DNA from: UBA4312 sp040266995
GTDB lineage: Bacteria > Bacillota_I > Bacilli_A > Erysipelotrichales > Erysipelotrichaceae
Reading direction: 5' to 3'
Assembly: GCA_040266995.1 (NCBI GenBank)
Contig: JAWRHV010000014.1
Span: forward strand, 1-64,000
Length of the DNA: 64,000 bases
Made by a program: the position numbers and the translations under genes. Shown piece after piece: positions 17,376-25,115 of the stretch (within the stretch, counting starts at the first letter, position 1; each line of letters opens with the position of its first letter). The notes below the pieces were generated by a model. That model was not told the DNA's origin, made no database searches, and worked only from the letters and a program-made list of their open reading frames with translations.

Positions 17376-18143
17376 CTATATACATTCAACATCTTCCTTT
17401 AAAAACGCTTCTTTCTGAGATTCTGTCAGTTCGCTTTCACAGATAACCCCATCAAAATCACGGATCTGGGCATACGCATAATTGCCTTCCATATCCAGTT
17501 TCCGATATTCCATCAACATATAGGAGCGGACACTGTGCTCCATGACAATTTTTTTGGTCATCGCCTCATCGACGCTGTGATTGTACACATTGCCTTTCTG
17601 CAGGTCGACCCCTTCCAGTCCCAGAAAGGATTTATCAAATCGGTAATTTTCTATCTGCGCATTGGCAATGGAACCGGTAAACGCATCCCACTCCCGATTG
17701 AGATTTCCTCCGATAAAGATGAAATTCCGATACTGGTTCTCAATAAAAACAGAAAGGATCTCTACCATATTTGTAACCACTTCCACCTTTTTCGATCCCT
17801 GTGCCAGCAATCGTGCCAGCTCGATATTTGTGGTGGAAAGATCCAGAAAAATCATATCCCCGTCCTCTAACAGTTCATAGGCTTTTCTGGCAATTTGTAT
17901 TTTTTCCTGTGTATGTTTGCCGATTCGTTTGGAAGCCGTCAATTCATTGACACTGATTTTACTACGAATGCGCATAGCTCCACCATATGTCTTTTTCAAC
18001 AATCCGTTCTTTTCCAACAGCGTCAGATCCTTTCGGATACTGTCTTCTGTCACTTCATATTTTCGTGCCAGCTCTTTTACCAGAACAGACCCGTTGATAT
18101 TGACCTCTTCCACGATCGCATTTTGTCTTTCTTTTGCTAACAT
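17376..18143 (-). CDS. DeoR family transcriptional regulator
   Basis: A 255-residue regulator. Residues 1-60 hold the DeoR winged HTH (AKERQNAIVEEV ... VKELARKYEVTEDSIRKDLTLLE) with the standard KTYGGAM linker, followed by the sugar-phosphate-sensing DeoRC domain (MIFLDLSTTNIELARLL, VEVVTNMVEILS, FIFIGGNLNREWDAFTG). It is the first gene of a unit with the HAD phosphatase. The upstream 170 bases are very A/T-rich with repeated TTATTATT units, a possible self-binding site. Effector unknown. Confidence 0.88.
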   Translation of the reverse strand: MLAKERQNAIVEEVNINGSVLVKELARKYEVTEDSIRKDLTLLEKNGLLKKTYGGAMRIRSKISVNELTASKRIGKHTQEKIQIARKAYELLEDGDMIFLDLSTTNIELARLLAQGSKKVEVVTNMVEILSVFIENQYRNFIFIGGNLNREWDAFTGSIANAQIENYRFDKSFLGLEGVDLQKGNVYNHSVDEAMTKKIVMEHSVRSYMLMEYRKLDMEGNYAYAQIRDFDGVICESELTESQKEAFLKEDVECI

Positions 18144-18314
18144 AATTCACCTCCCCTATAGTATATCATTTATTATTATTTATTATTAATTTTTATTAAA
18201 ATAGTCATTTTTAACCATTTGTCTGTTTCTTGATCATATATAATATTATGTCCATTGAACAATATACTTTTATATTACTAAAATTATCTAACATATATCA
18301 AATGGAGGTATATT

Positions 18315-19673
18315 ATGGATATCTTAACAAGTATAAAGCAGTTTGGTGTGGAACAAGCCATACGTCACGTTCAAAAAGACCCGAAAAACAATCTGGTCAA
18401 ATTGATGGACTGGGCTGACCGATTTTCTGGTGGAGAGTTTGTCAGACAACGAAAGGATATACGTCAGGCGGTAACTGACCCCAGTCATCCATACTATGAC
18501 TTTATCTACAATCAAATTCAACAGCTGGATCCGGATGTTTTGTACACATTGGCAATGAACTTCTTTGGAAATGCGGTATTAAACGGATGGAAAAAACAGG
18601 AAAAGCTTCGTCAGGAATATCAATGCAATATTCCGTGGGCTATCTTGTTGGATCCGACCTCTGCCTGCAATCTGCATTGTACCGGTTGCTGGGCGGCTGA
18701 ATATGGGAATCGCTTGAACCTTTCTTTTGAAGAGATTGACAATATTATTCAGCAAGGAAAGGAACTCGGTGTTTATTTGTATATTTATACCGGAGGGGAA
18801 CCTTTGGTACGTAAGAAAGATCTGATCCGTTTATGTGAAAAGCATAATGACTGTGTATTTCTCTCCTTTACCAATGGAACTTTGATCGATGAATCTTTTA
18901 CGGAAGAAATGCTCCGTGTAAAGAATTTTGTTCCGGCCATCTCTCTGGAAGGTTTTGAACAAGCTACAGACGACCGGCGAGGTGAAGGTGTATATGACAA
19001 AGTCATTCAGGCAATGAATTTGCTGCAGTCCAAGCACCTTCCCTATGGCATCAGCTGTTGTTATACAAGTAAAAACTTTGAATCTATCACCTCGGAAGAA
19101 TTCTACGATAAAATGATCGAGCTGGGTGCCTATTTTGTTTGGTATTTCCATTACATGCCGGTTGGAAATGACGCTTCTTTGGAATTGCTCCCTGATCCTT
19201 ACCAAAGAGAAGAGACCTATCGGAGAATTCGAAAGTATCGTGCAGAAAAGCCGTTATTTGCGATGGACTTTCAAAATGACGGCGAATACGTGGGCGGTTG
19301 TATTGCCGGAGGACGGCGCTATCTTCATATCAACGCCAATGGCGATTGCGACCCTTGTGTCTTTATTCATTACTCAGATTCAAATATCCGTCAAAAAACG
19401 TTACTGGAGGTATTCCAAAGCCCTCTATTTAAAGCCTACCACGACGGACAACCGTTTAACGACAATCACTTCCGCCCATGTCCTATGTTGGAAAATCCGG
19501 AACTGCTCCGCCAGATTGTCAATAAAACCGGTGCAAGATCCACCGACCTTCAATCCCCTGAATCAGCGGAGCATCTCTGTTCCAAATGTGATGCCTATGC
19601 TTCTAATTGGAAACCGGTAGCTGACCGGTTATGGCAGGAAAGAAAGGAACAGTTAAAACAAAAACTACATTAA
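18315..19673 (+). CDS. Radical SAM protein with SPASM-like C-terminus
   Basis: A 452-residue radical SAM enzyme. The first 100 residues are helical; the cluster motif CNLHCTGC supplies Cys118, Cys122 and Cys125; TGGEPL follows near 160. The C-terminal third carries extra cysteines (GGCIAGGRRYLHINANGDC, CDPCVFIHYS, CPMLENP, CSKCDAY) in the pattern of a SPASM/twitch domain that holds auxiliary iron-sulfur clusters. Such proteins modify peptides or cofactors. No precursor peptide or partner is beside it. It has a strong ATGGAGGT site and its own terminator, so it is a single-gene unit. Its reaction cannot be assigned. Confidence 0.8.
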   Translation: MDILTSIKQFGVEQAIRHVQKDPKNNLVKLMDWADRFSGGEFVRQRKDIRQAVTDPSHPYYDFIYNQIQQLDPDVLYTLAMNFFGNAVLNGWKKQEKLRQEYQCNIPWAILLDPTSACNLHCTGCWAAEYGNRLNLSFEEIDNIIQQGKELGVYLYIYTGGEPLVRKKDLIRLCEKHNDCVFLSFTNGTLIDESFTEEMLRVKNFVPAISLEGFEQATDDRRGEGVYDKVIQAMNLLQSKHLPYGISCCYTSKNFESITSEEFYDKMIELGAYFVWYFHYMPVGNDASLELLPDPYQREETYRRIRKYRAEKPLFAMDFQNDGEYVGGCIAGGRRYLHINANGDCDPCVFIHYSDSNIRQKTLLEVFQSPLFKAYHDGQPFNDNHFRPCPMLENPELLRQIVNKTGARSTDLQSPESAEHLCSKCDAYASNWKPVADRLWQERKEQLKQKLH

Positions 19674-19707
19674 AAGTAAGAGATCTTCTTCCTCTCTTAC
19701 TTTTTTA
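19674..19707 (+). terminator. Intrinsic terminator
   Basis: A 9-bp stem AGTAAGAGA/TCTCTTACT (19675-19701, 9-base loop) is followed by six T. Confidence 0.85.
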
Positions 19708-19768
19708 TGGAGTTCTTTTCATCAAAAACACTCTATGTTAGAATGAATCCGTACGAAAGGAAATGTAT

Positions 19769-20254
19769 ATGGAAACCATTCAAATTCAAATTACAATGGA
19801 GAACGGCGGTGTGATGAAAGCTGAACTGTATCCGGATATTGCACCTAAAACCGTTGAAAACTTCACAAAGCTGATTAAAGAAAAATTCTATGACGGTTTG
19901 ATCTTTCACCGTGTCATCAAAGGATTTATGATCCAGGGAGGCTGTCCGCAGGGAACAGGAACCGGTGGCCCGGGATATACGATCGTCGGCGAATTCTCCT
20001 CTAACGGATTCAACAACTATTTAAAACATACCAGAGGTGTGCTCTCTATGGCACGTGCCATGGATCCGAATTCGGCCGGAAGCCAGTTCTTCATCATGCA
20101 CCAGGATGCCCCGCACTTAGACGGGCAGTATGCTGCTTTTGGTAAACTGACCGATGGCTATGATGTTTTGGATCAGATAGCCGAAACGAAAACAGGCTGG
20201 ATGAACGACCGTCCAAAACAGGATCAAAAGATCAAAGAAATCATAATCTTATAA
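19769..20254 (+). CDS. Peptidyl-prolyl cis-trans isomerase, cyclophilin type
   Basis: A 161-residue cytoplasmic cyclophilin that speeds proline cis-trans isomerisation during folding. Core motifs are present: FHRVIKGFMIQGGCPQGTGTGGPG, the MARAMDPNSAGSQFFIM strand with the catalytic-site Gln and Phe, and the late AAFGKLTDGYDVLDQI. The arginine of FHRV is the catalytic one in the family. An in-frame ATG at 19763 exists, but the AAAGGAA site is placed better for the ATG at 19769. It is monocistronic with its own terminator. There is no signal sequence. Confidence 0.92.
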   Translation: METIQIQITMENGGVMKAELYPDIAPKTVENFTKLIKEKFYDGLIFHRVIKGFMIQGGCPQGTGTGGPGYTIVGEFSSNGFNNYLKHTRGVLSMARAMDPNSAGSQFFIMHQDAPHLDGQYAAFGKLTDGYDVLDQIAETKTGWMNDRPKQDQKIKEIIIL

Positions 20255-20261
20255 AAAAGAT

Positions 20262-20303
20262 ACCTTCCTTACCGTTTTCCGGTAAAGAAGGTTCTTTTTT
20301 TCA
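20262..20303 (+). terminator. Intrinsic terminator after the cyclophilin gene
   Basis: A long stem ACCTTCCTTACCG/CGGTAAAGAAGGT (20264-20294, one mismatch or bulge, loop of about 5) is followed by seven T. Confidence 0.85.
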
Positions 20304-20669
20304 TGTGATTATTCTTTTGTCGATTCTTTTTTTCAGATTTTCTGCTATTTTTCTTTCTTCTTTGTACGCATCTGAATCAAATCCTGTCTTTTGCTCTGAA
20401 ATATAGACAGCACGGACAGTATCATCCTTTAATACGATTTTTAATCCTACATATACATCCGGGCCTCCAAAAAAAGTAAAGAAGGAAACCCCTCCTAATA
20501 CTTGATGAGAAAAGGGATCGGTTTTTCCTTTAAAGTTTGCATCTTCATTCAATACAGAGACCTTTTTGATTTCATCGTAGGGGATGGATCCTTTGGTTCC
20601 TATCAAAACTGTAAGCTGTCGTTGATTATCATCAAACACAATACATGGATCTTTTTGATTGTTTTTCAT
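20301..20669 (-). CDS. Conserved-looking hypothetical protein
   Basis: A 122-residue soluble, beta-rich protein that I do not recognise. It starts with a charged head (KNNQKDPCIVFDDNQRQLTVL), has alternating hydrophobic strands and a short turn-rich stretch SFFTFFGGPDVYVGLKIVL, then a lysine-rich C-terminal helix. The pattern recalls PH-like or other small beta domains, but this is a guess. The ribosome site AAAGGAAAG is well placed. It is convergent with the cyclophilin gene and transcribed from the 310-bp gap upstream. No signal peptide or membrane segment is seen. Confidence 0.6.
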   Translation of the reverse strand: MKNNQKDPCIVFDDNQRQLTVLIGTKGSIPYDEIKKVSVLNEDANFKGKTDPFSHQVLGGVSFFTFFGGPDVYVGLKIVLKDDTVRAVYISEQKTGFDSDAYKEERKIAENLKKRIDKRIIT

Positions 20670-20934
20670 ATGATTTCTTTCCTTTCAAATAGTTACCTCT
20701 ATCGGTAGCTTATTTTCAATGTGAATCTCTTTTCCTTCTTATTTGCGTATGATACTTGTGATATAAAGAATGATTTCATATGATGCAAAATTTGCTTTCT
20801 ACAATATTAATATGACAATTTCAGGCTTTTAGATACCCAAAACAAATTAAAATGCACCCATATTATATTAAATAAGTATTCCTCCTTGTACGAAATACCT
20901 CGGGTCAAAGAGTATACTGGATCTAACCGAAAAC
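20670..20934. other. Non-coding gap with no assigned feature
   Basis: This A/T-rich stretch between the hypothetical gene and the P-type ATPase terminator should hold the promoter of the hypothetical gene. On the minus strand an AAGGAGGAATACTT ribosome-site-like sequence sits near 20885, but it is not followed by a usable start codon and open frame. It could be a remnant of a lost gene. I find no tRNA or clear RNA structure. Confidence 0.5.
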
Positions 20935-20970
20935 CATCAAAAAAACCACCGGTCTGTGCAACAGACCGGT
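20935..20970 (-). terminator. Intrinsic terminator after the P-type ATPase gene
   Basis: A perfect 10-bp GC-rich stem ACCGGTCTGT/ACAGACCGGT (20947-20969, 3-base loop) with a T run on the minus strand. Confidence 0.9.
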
Positions 20971-20979
20971 AGTTCTTTT

Positions 20980-23310
20980 CTATTTCTTTTTTCTTCTTCT
21001 TTTTTTCTGCTCCCGTAATAAAGTTCGGTCGACCATTTTTCTGACAATGTGAAGAATATCCGGTATCAAAGCCATATTACATAATAAATAAACGATATGC
21101 CCCGGTTTTAATGGCACCAGATATAACAAGCCATGGAACAAGACAACACCGCCGATAAATCCGATGGTCATGCATGCCAGCAATACCTTCCGTATATTTG
21201 TCATTGGAACACAGACCGTATACAACACACATATGGAGTTCCAGGATGCTACAATAGTACAGATTGTTGAATATTGGTCAGCTGTCATGTGCATCGGTTC
21301 TTTAAAAAGGCTGCACACGACAACGGATAAAATGACACATAAAGCGCCCGGCAAAGCACGACCAAACACTTTTTTCAAAAAGTTGCCGTAGACTCTTTCC
21401 TCGTTCGGCTCCAGCGTCAATATAAAGCCCGGTATACCGGTTCCCAACAAGGACACCATCGAAAGCTGAATAGGTTTAAACGGGTAACTGGATAGCCAGA
21501 AAATCGATATTAAAGTTAATCCCAGGGAGAAAATCGTCTTCACTAGGAACAAGGAAGCACTTCTTTGGATATTGTTGATGACAATACGCCCTTCCTTTAA
21601 GATTCTCGGCATTGTGGAGAATTGATCTTCCAGTAAAACCAGGCTGGCAACTCCTTTGGTCGCTTCCGAACCAGATCCTAACGCAATGGAACAATCCGCT
21701 TCTTTTAAAGCCATGACGTCGTTGACTCCGTCTCCGGTCATCGCTACTGTACGATTCTGGTTCTTCAAGGACAAAACCATCTGCTTTTTCTGTTCCGGTG
21801 TTACACGTCCAAATATAGAATACGTGCGGACAGCCTGGTCAATATCCTTTACCGTTGTCATGTCCACGGCTTTTCCTTTAATACCGGCTTGGGCACCTAT
21901 GGCAGCTACCGTTCTGGGATCATCCCCGCTGATCACTTTGATATCCACGCCTTGTCGATAGAAATAATTCATTGTTCGCTTGATATTCGGTCGCAATACA
22001 TCCTGAATACAAATCAGGCCCATCAGCTTATGATTTCCTTTTAGCTCTTCTTCTAAATAGTTCGCTTTGGCCAAAGCGATGACTCGCATACCCCGATCGG
22101 CATATTCTTCGATCCGTTCCTGGATTGCCGGATTCAGTGTGCTCATCACAAAGTTATAAGCACCGGCTACATACGCCTCGCCTGAGGAAAATATAACCCC
22201 ACTGGCTTTTCTTGCACTGGAAAAAGGAATGACACGTTCAGCTTCTGTATATTCATTTCCCACGTATTCACGAATAGCCTGTGCCGTTGCGTTATCATCT
22301 TCCAAAGCTCCGTAAAAGCGCTTTAATACATCTTTTAGGACATCTTCATCCGTGATGCCCAGACCATCCAGCTGCACGACCTTCATCTTTCCTTGTGTAA
22401 TCGTACCGGTCTTATCCAGGCATAATGTATCGACACGAGCTAACGTCTCAATACAATACAATTCCTGGACCAGAACTTTTCTTCGCGCCAGTTTCATCGC
22501 TCCTAATGCCAGGGCCGTACTGGTCAATAGCACCAGGCCTTCCGGAATCATCCCGATAACTGCCGCCACCGTGGATAATATAGCCGAACGCCAGGCAACG
22601 TTTCCTATTAATTGTTTTAACAACAATGCCAGTCCGGACGGAATCAATACCACCGTACTGAATTTGATAATAGCCTGAATACTGTCACGTAATTCCGAAG
22701 GAAACTGTTTCTCTCTTTTTGCGTTCTGCAGAATGGAATGAGAGTACGTTTCATTCCCTACGCTGACAACCTGGGCCTTTGCTTTTCCAGATACCACAAA
22801 GCTACCGCTCATCAGAATATCATCTTCATACTTTTCCACATTGTCACTTTCACCGGTCAATATGGATTCGTTGCACTCTACACTGCCTTCTACCACAATT
22901 GCATCCACGCTAAGCTGATCGCCGGCTTGAACAACCAGAATATCCCCTTTGACTATTCTTTTCACCGGAATCTCCAGCAGCCTGCCTTCTCGCAGGACAC
23001 GTGCCTTCCGCTGATTCAGCAACGCCAGCTTATCTAGTGTCTTTTTAGAACGGATCTCCTGAAAAATACCGATTCCTGTATTGATAAATACCAGAAAAAT
23101 AAACATCATATTTCGATACGAGCCTGTAACAAAGACCATCACAGCTAAAATAACATTGATGATATTAAAAAGCGTAATGGCATTATCATGAATGATCTGT
23201 GCATAGGATCGGCTGGTATCATCCATATAAACATTTGGTTTACTGCGGATAACCTCTTCTTCGTTTAATCCTGTTTTTATATTTGTATGTTTAATGATTC
23301 GTAAACTCAT
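20980..23310 (-). CDS. P-type ATPase, cation-transporting (CtpE-like, probably Ca2+)
   Basis: A 776-residue P-type pump. The actuator motif is LTGES (151-155), the phosphorylated aspartate is Asp299 in DKTGT, and the hinge is MTGDGVND. Helix 4 carries IGMIPEGLVLL, the PEGL-type site of type II pumps, and no N-terminal heavy-metal domain is present. The start SKPNVYMDDTSRSYAQIIHDNAITLFNIIN and compact size resemble CtpE-type calcium pumps rather than MgtA or Na/K pumps. It lies in the cytoplasmic membrane and is transcribed alone. The C-terminus ends in a run of Lys/Arg residues. The ion is inferred from the family only. Confidence 0.82.
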   Translation of the reverse strand: MSLRIIKHTNIKTGLNEEEVIRSKPNVYMDDTSRSYAQIIHDNAITLFNIINVILAVMVFVTGSYRNMMFIFLVFINTGIGIFQEIRSKKTLDKLALLNQRKARVLREGRLLEIPVKRIVKGDILVVQAGDQLSVDAIVVEGSVECNESILTGESDNVEKYEDDILMSGSFVVSGKAKAQVVSVGNETYSHSILQNAKREKQFPSELRDSIQAIIKFSTVVLIPSGLALLLKQLIGNVAWRSAILSTVAAVIGMIPEGLVLLTSTALALGAMKLARRKVLVQELYCIETLARVDTLCLDKTGTITQGKMKVVQLDGLGITDEDVLKDVLKRFYGALEDDNATAQAIREYVGNEYTEAERVIPFSSARKASGVIFSSGEAYVAGAYNFVMSTLNPAIQERIEEYADRGMRVIALAKANYLEEELKGNHKLMGLICIQDVLRPNIKRTMNYFYRQGVDIKVISGDDPRTVAAIGAQAGIKGKAVDMTTVKDIDQAVRTYSIFGRVTPEQKKQMVLSLKNQNRTVAMTGDGVNDVMALKEADCSIALGSGSEATKGVASLVLLEDQFSTMPRILKEGRIVINNIQRSASLFLVKTIFSLGLTLISIFWLSSYPFKPIQLSMVSLLGTGIPGFILTLEPNEERVYGNFLKKVFGRALPGALCVILSVVVCSLFKEPMHMTADQYSTICTIVASWNSICVLYTVCVPMTNIRKVLLACMTIGFIGGVVLFHGLLYLVPLKPGHIVYLLCNMALIPDILHIVRKMVDRTLLREQKKRRRKKK

Positions 23311-23337
23311 GGTCTTATTTTATCTCAAACATTATCA

Positions 23338-23361
23338 AAAAAAAAGAGACATACGTCTCAT
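23338..23361 (-). terminator. Short intrinsic terminator after ispD
   Basis: A 5-bp stem GAGAC/GTCTC with a 4-base loop (23346-23359) is followed on the minus strand by about nine T. The stem is short but the T tract is strong. Confidence 0.6.
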
Positions 23362-23370
23362 TCTGTTCGC

Positions 23371-24018
23371 TTATAATCCCAGATCTTTCGGCAATGTAAT
23401 CTTGCGATTATCCAGCGTTCCCGATACCACTTTCACCGGTACATCTGAATACCATTCCACCAGCTGGGCATCATCCGTCGCCTGTCTTTTCTCCTGCATA
23501 GATCTTTCATAACAAGATAAAATCAGATCTGTTTTAAAACATTGCGGTGTCTGGGCATTGTACAATTCCGTTCGTAAGAGTGTTTTATACACATAACCAT
23601 CTCGAACGATCTTGACGGTATCCACACTTGGCACCATCAACAAACAAGCATCCTCTGTTTCCAATGTTTGCTTCAACCGTTCAATATTCTCCCTTTCCAG
23701 ATAAGGTCTGGCTGCATCGTGAATAAACACATAAGGATTGGACACATGCTTTAACGCAATATAGGCACTCTCTTGACGGGTTTTTCCTCCCTCATAGAGT
23801 TCGATTTCTTTTCTTTGCCCGTAGCGTTCCTGCATATATTCTTTGTCATCCCTGGCATACATCAAAAGAATCTGCTGACAATCCGGATCTTGTAAAAACA
23901 AATTTAAACTGGCATCCAGCACAGTATCTCCATCTCGAACTTCATAAAATACTTTATTATAAGGCAGCTGCATTCTGGTTCCTTTACCTGCCGCCAGTAA
24001 ACATAAACTATATTTCAT
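23371..24018 (-). CDS. ispD: 2-C-methyl-D-erythritol 4-phosphate cytidylyltransferase
   Basis: A 215-residue cytidylyltransferase. The N-terminal CTP loop is LAAGKGTRM (8-16), followed by the central VFIHDAARPYL and the C-terminal AQTPQCF and ATDDAQLVEW motifs of the IspD/TarI family. IspD makes CDP-methylerythritol in the non-mevalonate isoprenoid pathway. TarI, which activates ribitol-5-phosphate for teichoic acid, has nearly the same motifs; with no tar genes nearby I prefer IspD, but the choice is not proven. ispF, often adjacent, is not in this window. A promoter (TTGATT-16-TACAAT on the minus strand) lies just upstream. Confidence 0.78.
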   Translation of the reverse strand: MKYSLCLLAAGKGTRMQLPYNKVFYEVRDGDTVLDASLNLFLQDPDCQQILLMYARDDKEYMQERYGQRKEIELYEGGKTRQESAYIALKHVSNPYVFIHDAARPYLERENIERLKQTLETEDACLLMVPSVDTVKIVRDGYVYKTLLRTELYNAQTPQCFKTDLILSCYERSMQEKRQATDDAQLVEWYSDVPVKVVSGTLDNRKITLPKDLGL

Positions 24019-24077
24019 ACTACGTTCCTTTCTCGGTATGTTTCTATTGTATTCACTTTGTGAAATGAATCAAATCC

Positions 24078-24107
24078 TTTTTACCAAAAAACGGTGCCTT
24101 TCGACAC
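24078..24107 (-). terminator. Orphan intrinsic terminator
   Basis: The stem AACGGTG/CACCGTT with an 8-base loop (24084-24105) has six T on its minus-strand exit. It lies upstream of the ispD promoter and no gene reads into it, which suggests a small transcript. Confidence 0.6.
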
Positions 24108-24178
24108 CGTTATTTGTTTTTCATATAATTATTAGTAGGGAGAGAGAAATATATGAAAGATACATTGAGCTCTTTTCT
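24078..24178 (-). ncRNA. Candidate small RNA with CU-rich seed
   Basis: On the minus strand TTGAAC (24213-24208), a 17-base spacer and TATAGA (24190-24185) form a promoter-like pair. About 100 bases downstream is a stem AACGGTG/CACCGTT (24084-24105) followed by T residues, a terminator with no gene of its own. The predicted RNA has no convincing frame but contains a single-stranded CU-rich stretch (24130-24151) with TCTCTCTCCCT, which could pair with Shine-Dalgarno sequences as C-rich sRNAs of Firmicutes do. The prediction rests on pattern only. Confidence 0.35.
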
Positions 24179-24315
24179 AGCTCGTCTATAATGTACACAA
24201 TCAATGTGTTCAATTTTTATCAAATTCATGTGAAAACATGTGACTTTCTAATTAAATATGGTAAATTGTGTGATATGCAATTTATGCGCAACTTTTATTT
24301 CCTTTCAACATTCCG

Positions 24316-24344
24316 TTGCAAAAACAATATAATATCTTTATACT
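24316..24344 (+). promoter_or_regulatory. Promoter of the LexA-like gene, giving a leaderless mRNA
   Basis: TTGCAA (24316-24321), 17 bases, TATACT (24339-24344). The ATG is at 24351, where transcription should start, and no ribosome binding site is present. A second TATAAT at 24328-24333 with a poorer -35 would add only about ten bases of leader. Confidence 0.6.
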
Positions 24345-24350
24345 AGAAGT

Positions 24351-24953
24351 ATGAATATAAAAGAAATCCTGCAAGAGTACAAACGTCAAAACCATGTTAC
24401 CAATGATGTGATTGCCAATCGGCTTGGCGTCACAAAATCAACTGTATCCCGTTGGTGCAGCGGTCAGACCAAGCGTATTTCCCCGGACACCATGGAAAAG
24501 CTATCCCATCTGTTGAACCTCGACCTGGAGCAGTTGACCCGGATCAGCGAATTTGCGTTTGAAAAACCTCTTCTGGGTGTGGTCAAGGCCGGTTACGGAC
24601 TATTAGCCGAGGAAAACCTAGAAGGGTATATTTCCGTCAGCGAGGATGATTATCACAAAGGAGATTATTTCCTCCGCGTAGACGGCGATTCCATGATCCA
24701 TGCTAAGATCAACAATGGCGATCTTCTCTATGTCCAGGCATGTAACGATGTTCCAAGTGGAACCATCGCTGTTGTTCTGATCGAACATGAAGAAGTATCG
24801 GTGAAGCGTGTTATCAAAAAAGAAAAGTATATGTTGCTCGAAGCCGCCAATCCGGATGTGGAAACAAGAGTATATACATATAAGGAAGTTGAGCAACTGC
24901 CGGTTGAGGTGATCGGTAAAGTTCTTTATGCTCGTACCGAAATCAATTCTTAA
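24351..24953 (+). CDS. Self-cleaving LexA/CI-type repressor (XRE HTH + S24 peptidase)
   Basis: A 200-residue transcriptional repressor. Residues 6-62 form an XRE-type helix-turn-helix (NDVIANRLGVTKSTVSRWCSG). The C-terminal S24 domain has every feature needed for autocleavage: an Ala80-Gly81 bond in GVVKAGYG, the nucleophile Ser114 in GDSM, and Lys152 in EVSVKRV. It is a stand-alone gene with no phage genes around it, so it is more likely a cellular stress repressor than a prophage repressor. It differs from classical LexA, whose N-terminal domain is a winged helix, so it may or may not be the SOS regulator. It appears to be leaderless. Confidence 0.88.
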   Translation: MNIKEILQEYKRQNHVTNDVIANRLGVTKSTVSRWCSGQTKRISPDTMEKLSHLLNLDLEQLTRISEFAFEKPLLGVVKAGYGLLAEENLEGYISVSEDDYHKGDYFLRVDGDSMIHAKINNGDLLYVQACNDVPSGTIAVVLIEHEEVSVKRVIKKEKYMLLEAANPDVETRVYTYKEVEQLPVEVIGKVLYARTEINS

Positions 24954-24999
24954 AGATTATACTTTTTTTGATGCCTATCCCTTTATATATCGTACATAC

Positions 25000-25042
25000 A
25001 AAATCAAGGATAAAAATCAAGCCTTGATTTTATTTTTTTTAA
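25000..25042 (+). terminator. Intrinsic terminator after the LexA-like gene
   Basis: A perfect 10-bp stem AAAATCAAGG/CCTTGATTTT (25000-25031, 12-base loop) is followed by eight T. Its right arm overlaps the nrdD -35 element. Confidence 0.8.
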
Positions 25043-25051
25043 CTGTATACT
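25024..25051 (+). promoter_or_regulatory. nrdD promoter
   Basis: TTGATT (25024-25029), 16 bases, TATACT (25046-25051). Transcription should start near 25058, just before an inverted repeat. Confidence 0.55.
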
Positions 25052-25067
25052 TTTCAATAGTCTTGTC

Positions 25068-25091
25068 AAATAGTTGAAAGTTCAACTATTT
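25068..25091 (+). promoter_or_regulatory. Perfect 11-bp inverted repeat in the nrdD leader
   Basis: AAATAGTTGAA and TTCAACTATTT are exact reverse complements with a 2-base spacer, lying between the predicted start of transcription and the ribosome site. It does not look like an NrdR box. It could be an operator or an RNA stem. It shares the ATAGTT core with the repeat at 27511. Confidence 0.6.
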
Positions 25092-25115
25092 TTGAAATAG
25101 AAGAAGGAGAACGCG

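Larger units (their letters stand above)
24019..24350. other. 332-bp intergenic region between ispD and the LexA-like gene
   Basis: This gap holds the ispD promoter (minus), an orphan terminator hairpin at 24084-24105, a possible small RNA on the minus strand with its own promoter, and the repressor promoter at 24316-24344. Several short inverted motifs (GCGCAAC and GTTGC, 24283-24319) near the repressor promoter could be binding sites. Confidence 0.5.

Noticed and set aside
20865..20905. Strong AAGGAGG-like ribosome site on the minus strand upstream of the hypothetical gene
   Set aside because: No start codon and open frame follow at a usable distance; kept only as a note on a possible gene remnant.
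24153..24191. A 12-codon frame (MKDTLSSFLARL) on the plus strand with a GGGAGAGA site
   Set aside because: Too short and without a plausible promoter or attenuation structure ahead of the repressor gene; the GGGAGAGA is better explained as the complement of the CU-rich stretch in the candidate small RNA.
24351..24953. Prophage, because of the CI-like repressor
   Set aside because: No integrase, terminase, capsid, tail or lysis genes occur in the window; the flanking genes are housekeeping.
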